Shown here one piece after another: positions 8,591 to 15,384 of a stretch of 64,000 nt of DNA. The notes beneath the pieces are model-generated. The model was not told the origin of the DNA and ran no database searches. It worked only from the letters and a program-made list of their open reading frames with translations. Position numbers and translations under genes: made by a program. Position 1 is the first letter of the stretch; every line of letters starts with the position of its first letter. Source of the DNA: Streptomyces sp. NBC_00237 (GTDB lineage: Bacteria > Actinomycetota > Actinomycetes > Streptomycetales > Streptomycetaceae); NCBI RefSeq assembly GCF_026342435.1, contig NZ_JAPEMT010000004.1:434001-498000 (forward strand), in the 5' to 3' direction.

Positions 8591-9816
8591 CGGCTCGCCT
8601 TCGCGACCGCCGCCACCCGGCCCGCGGCCCGGTCCGCCCTGCGCGACATCTGCACGACCCCCGCGAGCCGCTCGATCGACGCGGGGACGTCCCACGCCTC
8701 CTGGCGCAGGGACGCGAGTGTCGTCGCCGGTACGACCACCAGGTCAGGAGCACCCGTCTCCATCGCCCGTACGAGCACGTCCCACGCCGCGTCCCACCGC
8801 GCCTTCTCCGGACGCTTGCGGACCGCAGCGACCACCCCGTCCAGCACGGCCTGCCGCAGATCGCCCCGCTCCGGAAGCTCCGCACCGGCCGGATCGGCGA
8901 GGACCGACTCCGGGTCGGGGAGGTCCATCCGGTCGATGCTCGCCAGGAGTTCGAGGCCGGGCCCGTCTCCCACCGTGCCCCTGACCAGCAGCGACAGCGC
9001 TTCCCTCGTCACTCCCGCCGCCGTCGCGAACGCGATCAGGCTCAAGGTCATGTCCCAGCTCCTCGGCGAGGGCCACGCCCCGCCGCGCCGGGTCTCGCTG
9101 TTGGGCAGCCGGTGCACGAGTGCGGGCCTGGCCTCCAGCAGCCCGCACACCGCACGCCGCGCGAACGCCACCGCGTCCGTGAGCTTCCCCGGGTCGAGCT
9201 GCGGAAGGCTCGCGCGCGGCCACGTACCGCCGAGGCCCCGTACGACGACGTCGTGGTCGTGCGTCCAGTACAGATGGACGAAGCGGTTCGCGAGCGGTGG
9301 GCTGAGCTCCCACCCGTCGGCCGCCGAGGCGCGCGGATTGGCCGCGGCCACGATCCTCACACCGGGCGGGAGTTGGAGCGCACCCACGCGCCGCTCCAGT
9401 ACGAGACGCAGCAGGGCGGCCTGCACGGCGGGCGGCGCGGTGGACAGCTCGTCCAGGAACAGCAGCCCCCGTCCCGCCTCCGCGAGCCGCACCGCCCAGT
9501 CCGGCGGGGCCATGGGAACGCCCTGCGTCGCAGGATCGTCTCCGATCACCGGCAGCCCGGAGAAGTCCGACGGCTCGTGAACGCTCGCGATCACCGTGGT
9601 CAGGGGCAGGTCGAGCGACTCGGCGAGCTGCGTGAGCGCGGCGGTCTTGCCGATGCCGGGCTCGCCCCACAGCAGTACGGGCAGGTCGGCGGCGACGGCG
9701 AGGGTCAGGGCTTCCAGCTGGACGTCGGGCCGGGGCTCCGTCGTGGTGTCGCGGAGCAGACCCAACAGGTCGGCGGCTACGTCGAGCTGAGTCATGGAAG
9801 GGGCAAATGCGGACAT
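8587..9816 (-). CDS. MoxR-type AAA+ ATPase
   Basis: A 409-residue AAA+ protein: Walker A WGEPGIGKTAALT (about residues 49-61), Walker B LLFLDELSTAPPAVQAALL, sensor 1 IVAAANPRASAADGWELS. This is the MoxR/CbbQ pattern. It is expected to drive conformational work on a target through the VWA protein encoded immediately downstream. The 139 bases before the start separate it from the conserved gene upstream, but all three genes run in the same direction and probably form one operon. Confidence 0.9.
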   Translation of the reverse strand: MSAFAPSMTQLDVAADLLGLLRDTTTEPRPDVQLEALTLAVAADLPVLLWGEPGIGKTAALTQLAESLDLPLTTVIASVHEPSDFSGLPVIGDDPATQGVPMAPPDWAVRLAEAGRGLLFLDELSTAPPAVQAALLRLVLERRVGALQLPPGVRIVAAANPRASAADGWELSPPLANRFVHLYWTHDHDVVVRGLGGTWPRASLPQLDPGKLTDAVAFARRAVCGLLEARPALVHRLPNSETRRGGAWPSPRSWDMTLSLIAFATAAGVTREALSLLVRGTVGDGPGLELLASIDRMDLPDPESVLADPAGAELPERGDLRQAVLDGVVAAVRKRPEKARWDAAWDVLVRAMETGAPDLVVVPATTLASLRQEAWDVPASIERLAGVVQMSRRADRAAGRVAAVAKASR

Positions 9817-9955
9817 GAGGCATCACCTTGAGGTACGAGAAGGAACCGCCGCACGAGCGCACAGCGGGGAAGAGACAGCGAGGAGAAGGGGGAGAGCGGG
9901 CGGGAAAGCAAGCGGGAGCAGGCGGGAGAGCAGGCCCTCTACCGGGCGAGGGCCC

Positions 9956-11389
9956 TCAATCGCGTTGGGCTGTTCGGGGCCGCGCCCGAGGCCGACGCAA
10001 CTCCCCGCCGCGACGCACCAGTTCCCGCCAGTCGTGTCCGGGCTCGTCGATCCCCACCCGGAACAGTCCGTACGCGACCCGCCGCCGCGCCGCGTCCTCC
10101 AGCTCCTCCTGGAGCGCACCGCTGCGCAGGGTCGCCGCAGGCCCGAGCAGGCCCTCGACGACGGCGAGCGCACCGGCCACGTCTCCGTGGTCGAGGCGTT
10201 CGCGCACGCCTCGGAGGCAGTGCGGATTGCGGTGGGCCTCGTCGATGGCGCGCAGACAGGGCAGCGGGGTGCCGGTCAGCTCGACCAGCAGCTCTTCCCG
10301 GCGCAGCTCCGTCGGTTCGTGGTCCAGCGCCACGAGTACCCCGTCGACCAGCCCGATCCGGTGCCGGGCACCCCGGCAGTCCACGTACCGCGGCCGCCCG
10401 GCAGGCGGCACCTCCCGTGCCGCTGGAGCACGTACGTACCCGGGTACGAGTACGGGAGCGACCAGCGGATGGAGCCCGTCGGCGTCGATCAACCCGGCGC
10501 GCAGCAGTTCCAGGTCGGGCAGTACCCAGGTCGCCGCGTCGGGCAGCACCGGAATCCCGGGCTCCACCGTGCCGTCCACGACGCGCGGCGACACCTCGTC
10601 GGCCGCGACGTCGAGCACCACCCGGTGCCGTCGCCCCACCCGCACCTGCACGACGCCCTGGTCCCGCCCGGTGTCCTCGCGGAGCAGGAGGCGCGCTTCG
10701 TCGGCCCACCGGTCGACGGCGAACCGCTCCCGGTGCGGCAGATCGGCGAGTTGTCCGGGACGCGGGCCGACTCCGGCCCGTACCCCCAACTCCCCCGCCC
10801 TGCGGGCGTCCCACAGATGCCGGTGCAGATCGAAGCGGAACCGCCGGTCGGGATGGGCGGAAGGCCGGGAACGCCCCCGTACGCCACGGAGCCCACCGCG
10901 CGCCCCGTCCCACAACGCCAGGCTGACGCGCTGTCCCGCATCCGCCCACGCGGGCGGCGTACGCACAACGAGCCACACCACGCCGGGCCCCGCGCCCTCG
11001 TACCGTGCAAGCGGAATGGTCAGTCCGGGCCGCAGCAGCCCGTCAGGGGCGATCCGGGGCAGGTGCCAGCGCAGCAAGTCAGGGACCAGGTCGCGGAGGT
11101 CGTCGCGCACGCGCCCCACGAAGTCCTTGCCGTACGCCTGCCGCACGTCACGCAGTGGAATGTCGACGTCGACACCGGCTGCGGCACACGCTCCCGCCCA
11201 GTCCCCGGCAAGGCGACGTCGGGCAGCGGTCTCGATCATGGTCGGCGGCACGGCGAACTCACGCACGCGCAGCCACAGGGAATGCCGGGTGTCCGGCGGA
11301 GGAGAAAGTGGAGAAGAAGAGGGAGTCTCGACAACGAGTCCGGACTCCGGGAATGGGCGGGCATCCACCGCCGCGTACTCAGTGAGCAT
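9956..11389 (-). CDS. Conserved protein of unknown function, first gene of the MoxR/VWA cluster
   Basis: 477 residues from ATG 11389 (a GTG at 11395 is equally possible). No recognisable catalytic motif or membrane segment. The protein is acidic-basic balanced, with an N-terminal half holding PLRDVRQAYGKDFVGRVRDDL and PGVVWLVVRTP, and a C-terminal half rich in Arg and Glu ending near the MoxR gene. Because it lies directly upstream of the AAA+/VWA pair in the same orientation, it is probably their third partner or their client. I cannot name the family. Confidence 0.75.
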   Translation of the reverse strand: MLTEYAAVDARPFPESGLVVETPSSSPLSPPPDTRHSLWLRVREFAVPPTMIETAARRRLAGDWAGACAAAGVDVDIPLRDVRQAYGKDFVGRVRDDLRDLVPDLLRWHLPRIAPDGLLRPGLTIPLARYEGAGPGVVWLVVRTPPAWADAGQRVSLALWDGARGGLRGVRGRSRPSAHPDRRFRFDLHRHLWDARRAGELGVRAGVGPRPGQLADLPHRERFAVDRWADEARLLLREDTGRDQGVVQVRVGRRHRVVLDVAADEVSPRVVDGTVEPGIPVLPDAATWVLPDLELLRAGLIDADGLHPLVAPVLVPGYVRAPAAREVPPAGRPRYVDCRGARHRIGLVDGVLVALDHEPTELRREELLVELTGTPLPCLRAIDEAHRNPHCLRGVRERLDHGDVAGALAVVEGLLGPAATLRSGALQEELEDAARRRVAYGLFRVGIDEPGHDWRELVRRGGELRRPRARPRTAQRD

Positions 11390-11441
11390 CAGCACTCACC
11401 TTGCGCGGACGGGGCCCCCAATCTGCGAACCGAGGAAGTAG

Positions 11442-11860
11442 TCATCGCCGGGAGCATAACCACAACCCGCCGGAATCGGCCAGCACTTTCCTCGGCGCCG
11501 GAGGGAGGCTCCTCCACCTGCCCGCCGGTTCCCACCGCTGGAGCACGCGAAGCGCGGAGTGCGCTTGGTGCACGGCGGGCCAGGGCTGGAGGCGTACCTG
11601 CTCCATGTTCTCGGGGTTCTCGGGGTTCTCGGGCGACTCGTCGGAGTCGATGTCCGCGTCGACGGTAGCCGCGGGGTTGCGGCGGGAGGCCCGGACCCGT
11701 ATCCACCCGGCGGGCCCGCTGAAGCGAGGTGCGTCGGGGAAGTAGTCGCTGCACCCCATGACGACCAGTTGCCCGGAGGGCACGTCGAGACCGGCCTCGA
11801 CGACGTGGTCGAAGTCGTCGCGGTCTTCCGCGGGCTCGTGGACATCGATGCCGTACGCGC
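11442..11860 (-). pseudogene. 3' remnant of a conserved hypothetical gene
   Basis: The minus-strand frame reads DDFDHVVEAGLDVPSGQLVVMGCSDYFPDAPRFSG and PAGWIRVRASRRNP, then an acidic DIDSDESPENPENPE stretch and EQVRLQPWPAVHQAH (each run interrupted by further residues). This has the feel of a real conserved actinobacterial protein of unknown function, but it has no sensible start: upstream the frame runs straight into the antisense of a LysR fragment on the plus strand. I read it as a 5'-truncated gene fused to debris at about 11840. A functional short gene from an internal GTG near 11781 cannot be excluded. Confidence 0.5.
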
Positions 11861-12260
11861 CTTCGTCGCCGTCACGGCATGGGGCCGGTCCCAGGAGGCT
11901 GCCGCCGAGCTGCGCATCACCCAGCCGGCGGTTTCCAAGCGGGTGGCGAGCCTGGAACGCGCCCTCGGGGTGCCCCTGTTCGTCCGCAGCGCTCGCAGCG
12001 CTCGCAGCGCGCGCGCCTCCCTCTGGACGGGCAGGCGTTCCTCCCGCACACCAGGGAGATCCTGCGGACGGCGGAGCGGGCAGCCGCCGCGGCACGGCCC
12101 GGAACACGCACTGCGCGTCGACGACCGCGGGCAGGGCGATCGAGGCGTTGCTGCACGGCGGGATCGACGCGACGTATCGATGCGGTCGGTCCCGACCTCG
12201 GGACGGAGGCGCTGATGGACTCGATCGCCGACGCCTGGCCACCGCGCTGGGCCCGCTGAC
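11830..12260 (+). pseudogene. LysR-family regulator remnant
   Basis: The plus strand starts with a clear LysR helix-turn-helix: DIDAVRAFVAVTAWGRSQEAAAELRITQPAVSKRVASLE (about 11836-11955), continuing RALGVPLFVRS. It then enters a short GCTCGCAGC tandem repeat near 11980-12005 and the frame breaks; the expected continuation LPLDGQAFLPHTREILRTAERA is found in another frame (about 12012-12085). A scrap of effector domain, AIEALLHGGIDATYR, lies in a third frame near 12140. Frame breaks and lost sequence make this a dead gene. The repeat may have caused the first slip. Confidence 0.8.
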
Positions 12261-12597
12261 TCCGCCGGGAAGGTGTCCGAGGGAGACCACCGCCCTTGAC
12301 GCCACTCGTCCACTCCGGCTTGCCCAACCACATGGACGACTCATCCCCGGCCCTGCCCAGGCCCATGGGCCGACCGGTGTCGCAGCCCCTCCTGATCTCC
12401 CTGTACGCATGGGCGCATGCCCCCGAACTGCTGCCCTCCGCGGGCTTCAGCGACCCCCTCGCCACGCTCGCACCGGGTCGGGTACTGAAGGCAGAGCACA
12501 CCGTCATGGAACACATCAGCCGCCTGCGCGTCACCCCTGAGGACTCCCCAGGGACCACCACGGCTCAACAGGACTCGCCACGAATCGACAGAACTCA
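12261..12597. other. Gene debris, no supported gene
   Basis: About 340 bases between the LysR remnant and the stop of the oxidoreductase gene. A plus-strand open frame (12296-12601, 101 codons) includes HAPELLPSAGFSDPLATLAPGR in protein-like style but has no recognised family, and it runs up to the convergent gene. I treat it as more debris. Confidence 0.35.
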
Positions 12598-13452
12598 CTA
12601 GGCCGTAAACACGTGGGCGTTCTCCCGCGCCCACTGGGCGAACGTACGAGCAGGGCGGCCCAGCAGCGAAGCCGTGGTGTCGGCGATGTCTTCGGCCTTC
12701 CCGTCGGCGGCCTCCCACCCCTTGAGCAGGGAGGCGACCATCGGCTCGGGCATGAAGGCGGCCATCTGCCGTTCCTGCTCGGCGCGGGAGATCCGCTCGA
12801 CCGGGATCTCGCGACCGACGGCCTCCCCGATCAGGGCGAGCTGCCGCCGGAAGCTGAGCGACTCGGGGCCCGAGAGGGTGAGCGAACGGCCGGTGAGCGA
12901 ACGGCCGGTCAGCGCGTCGCCGGTGAGGGCTGCCACCGCGACATCGGCGACGTCGTCCGGGTGAATGGACGCGACCTCGGCTTCCGGATAGGCGAGTTGG
13001 ACCGGAAGCGACTGCCCGATGGTGCGCGCCCAGCCGCGAGCGTTGCTGTTGAAGGCGCCGGGCCGCAGGAACGTGGCGGTGAGCCCGGAGTCGGCGAGAG
13101 CACGTTCGACCTGCGAGTGATGGAGCGCGAGAGGTTCGCTCTCGGCGCCCGGCGCGAGAACCGACGAGGACGACAGCAGCACGACGTGCTCGACCCCGGC
13201 GGCCGTGGCCGCCTTGATCAGCTCGTCGATCCCGGCGGGATTCGGATAGAGGAAGACCTGCTTCACGCCGTCGAGCGCGGCGCTGAAGGTCTCGGGCCGG
13301 TCAAGGACGAGCTCGACGGTGCCGACGCCCGCCGGAACGGTCAGTTCGGCGGGACGGGCGCTGGCGGCGCGGACGGGGAGACCGGCGGAGTGCAGCCGGT
13401 CGACGACGACGCGGCCGATCTGGCCACGGGCGCCGGTAATAAGAATGGTCAC
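12598..13452 (-). CDS. NAD(P)H-binding atypical short-chain reductase (NmrA/QorB-like)
   Basis: A 284-residue protein with N-terminal Rossmann motif ITGARGQIG (residues 5-13), the strand VEHVVLLSSSSVL, and the NmrA-like LRPGAFNSNA and PEAEVASIHPDDVADVAV segments. The active-site YxxxK of classical SDRs is absent, as in NmrA-like members. A doubled TGRSLTGRSL lies at about residues 187-196. By family it binds NAD(P)H and acts as a quinone or flavin reductase or redox sensor. It is divergent from a MarR gene, and the palindrome between them suggests control by that regulator. Confidence 0.88.
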   Translation of the reverse strand: MTILITGARGQIGRVVVDRLHSAGLPVRAASARPAELTVPAGVGTVELVLDRPETFSAALDGVKQVFLYPNPAGIDELIKAATAAGVEHVVLLSSSSVLAPGAESEPLALHHSQVERALADSGLTATFLRPGAFNSNARGWARTIGQSLPVQLAYPEAEVASIHPDDVADVAVAALTGDALTGRSLTGRSLTLSGPESLSFRRQLALIGEAVGREIPVERISRAEQERQMAAFMPEPMVASLLKGWEAADGKAEDIADTTASLLGRPARTFAQWARENAHVFTA

Positions 13453-13476
13453 GAAAAGAACTCCCTTGCTTGCGCT

Positions 13477-13494
13477 TCAACATATGCATGTTGA
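13477..13494. promoter_or_regulatory. Candidate MarR operator
   Basis: TCAACATATGCATGTTGA is an inverted repeat with 7-base arms (TCAACAT/ATGTTGA) around four bases. A related half-site TCAACACATG lies at about 13512. It sits in the 103-base divergent gap 25 bases upstream of the oxidoreductase start, the place where a MarR dimer would block both promoters. Confidence 0.6.
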
Positions 13495-13555
13495 CACGCA
13501 CACGTTTTCACGTCAACACATGCCTGCGGGAAATCATCTATGTACGATATCAGCC

Positions 13556-14056
13556 ATGACGAAGCAAGCGCCTGCGGAACCGGAACCGGTATCGGCCGAC
13601 GAGCTCCTCGACGCCGCAGGCCCGGCCCTGGGAAAACTGCGGCGATCCTCCCTGCTTGACGTGGAGAACCCGATCTCCGCGAAGGACCTGAGCCGCACGC
13701 TGGTGCTCAACATCGTCCTGGAAGCGGAAGGGTCCGAGCGCACGGAGGACGCCCGAGAGATCACCGTCGGAGGAGTCGCCGCCCACCTGGGTGCCGACCC
13801 TTCCGTCGCCAGCCGCATGGTCTCGGACTGCATCGCGGCGGGCTATCTGATCCGCGCCGCCTCCCAGCGGGACGGCCGCCGCACGGTTCTGCACCTCAGC
13901 CCGGAGGGCAGGGACCTGATGGCGCGTTTCCGCCGCCACCAGCGCTCGGCCTTCGAGGCGATCACCTCGGACTGGCCCGAGACCGAACGCCTCGAATTCG
14001 CCCGCCTCCTCATCAAGTACGTGGCCTCGCAGGACGCCTTGCGCCCCACACGCTGA
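13556..14056 (+). CDS. MarR-family transcriptional regulator
   Basis: 166 residues from ATG 13556. The winged-helix core is seen in ITVGGVAAHLGADPSVASRMVSDCIAAGYL (about residues 70-100) followed by the wing AASQRDGRRTVLHLSPEGRDLM, the typical MarR signature. The N-terminal extension of about 30 residues is Glu/Pro-rich. It is divergent from the NAD(P)H-binding oxidoreductase and probably represses it and itself through the inverted repeat between them; the effector is unknown. It converges on the methyltransferase gene with 18 bases between. Confidence 0.87.
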   Translation: MTKQAPAEPEPVSADELLDAAGPALGKLRRSSLLDVENPISAKDLSRTLVLNIVLEAEGSERTEDAREITVGGVAAHLGADPSVASRMVSDCIAAGYLIRAASQRDGRRTVLHLSPEGRDLMARFRRHQRSAFEAITSDWPETERLEFARLLIKYVASQDALRPTR

Positions 14057-14074
14057 GGCGCCGAGGCCCTTCAC

Positions 14075-14734
14075 CTACGGCTTCCGCCACACCAACGTGT
14101 ACCGCCAGAAGAGCCCCCGCCGTACCCTCGCCCCCGGAAGCAGGGCCTTCGTTTCTCCCGCGATCCGCGCGAAACTCATGCTCGCCTCCTGAACCGGAGC
14201 GGTCATCGAAGCGGGTCTGGCCACCTTCCTCCCCTGGTTCTTGACCAGCGCCATCACGACGTTCGCCACCGCGGAAGCGGTCCCGACCAGGTAATCCAGC
14301 CGTGCCTGCTCCCGCGCACACCCGACCACCACCAAGGTCCCCCCGGGCGCCAGCCTCTCCCGGAATCCCTCCATCGCCTCCCGGAACGGCAGGTGGTGCA
14401 GCACGGCGACACACGTGATGACGTCGTACGGCCCGGCAGGCAGTCCCTCCCTCGCGTCCCCCACCGCATAGCTCACCGGCAGCCCGGGCGGAGTGAGCTC
14501 CCGGGCCCGCTCGACGATCGCGGCATCCGCGTCGACCCCCTGCACCACCCCACCCCTAACCGCCAGCAGCCGCACCAGGTCCCCACTCCCGGAACCCACA
14601 TCCAGCGCACTCCCGAACCGCACGGGAAGCTGCGAGAGGATCCACGGGTGGTAGTGGGCGTTGTGATCCCAGGGCCGTTCGGCGTGAAACCGGTCAAGGG
14701 CCTGAAAGAGCCGCGTCAACGGTCTCGTCATCAC
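14075..14734 (-). CDS. Class I SAM-dependent methyltransferase
   Basis: 219 residues with motif I SALDVGSGSGDLVRLLA (about residues 42-58), acidic loop GVDADAAI, motif post-I AVGDAREGLP and motif IV YDVITCVAVLHHLPF, a Methyltransf_11/25-type small-molecule methyltransferase. The C-terminus is basic. Its ATG overlaps the TGA of the GNAT gene (14731-14734), so the two are coupled. Substrate cannot be read from sequence. Confidence 0.88.
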   Translation of the reverse strand: MMTRPLTRLFQALDRFHAERPWDHNAHYHPWILSQLPVRFGSALDVGSGSGDLVRLLAVRGGVVQGVDADAAIVERARELTPPGLPVSYAVGDAREGLPAGPYDVITCVAVLHHLPFREAMEGFRERLAPGGTLVVVGCAREQARLDYLVGTASAVANVVMALVKNQGRKVARPASMTAPVQEASMSFARIAGETKALLPGARVRRGLFWRYTLVWRKP

Positions 14735-15321
14735 CCGATTCCATCACCCCCCTCAACCCCCACCCGCATCTCCAGCACCTGCCCCGGCCACTCCCCCACC
14801 ATGAACGGCTCGGTGGGCGCGAACCCGTTCCGCTCGTAGTACGCGACCAGCTCGCCTCCGCCGCCCGCCCAGCAGTCCACCCTCAGCAGGTCCACCCCGG
14901 CCCGCCGGGTGGTCTCCACCGCGTGGGCCAGGAGCACCGATCCGATGCCCTGCCCCACCCGCTGCCGGTCGGTGATCAGCAGTCGGACGTACCGCTCGGG
15001 CTCGGTGAGGGACGGAATCCGCACCTGGGGGCCCGGTTCCGTCCCGATCACCATCGCGCCGACCGGCTCGCCGCCCAGCTCGGCGACGTACGTCTCGTGC
15101 TCCGTCGCGTACTGCTGGATCCGTTCCACCCCACCGGGCTTCTGCGAGTACGGGGTGGTGCCCCACTGCTGGGTGTTGCCGCGCGCGTTCATCCAGACCA
15201 CGGCACCGTCGAGCATGGCCAACACGGTGGGCACGTCGTCGATCCCACCCGGACGGATGTGCACGGCCGGTTTGTTGGGGCTACTGGGGCTGCTGGGAGT
15301 CTCGGGCGTGGTGTGGGTCAT
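14731..15321 (-). CDS. GNAT-family N-acetyltransferase
   Basis: 196 residues. The GNAT core appears as YVAELGGEPVGAMVIG, then YVRLLITDRQRVGQGIGSVLL, where the acetyl-CoA pyrophosphate loop RxGQGIG is clear, and the C-terminal LLRVDCWAGGGGELVAYYERNGF. The first about 20 residues are a Ser/Pro-rich tail. It is translationally coupled to the methyltransferase. By family it acetylates a primary amine of a small molecule or protein; the target is unknown. Confidence 0.9.
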   Translation of the reverse strand: MTHTTPETPSSPSSPNKPAVHIRPGGIDDVPTVLAMLDGAVVWMNARGNTQQWGTTPYSQKPGGVERIQQYATEHETYVAELGGEPVGAMVIGTEPGPQVRIPSLTEPERYVRLLITDRQRVGQGIGSVLLAHAVETTRRAGVDLLRVDCWAGGGGELVAYYERNGFAPTEPFMVGEWPGQVLEMRVGVEGGDGIG

Positions 15322-15328
15322 GAGGGAA

Positions 15329-15370
15329 GCGTAGGGGCCGGACCGCTCGACAGCGGTCCGGCCCCTACGC
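15329..15370 (-). terminator. Strong hairpin between the ABC exporter and GNAT genes
   Basis: A perfect 19-base inverted repeat (15329-15347 and 15352-15370) around a CGAC loop, 14 bases after the permease stop on the minus strand and just upstream of the GNAT start. No U-run, as usual for streptomycete terminators. Confidence 0.85.
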
Positions 15371-15384
15371 CCGTCCAGGCGCGC

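Noticed and set aside
12296..12601. 101-codon gene on the plus strand
   Set aside because: No recognisable domain or ribosome binding site, and it overlaps the stop of the convergent oxidoreductase gene; kept as debris.
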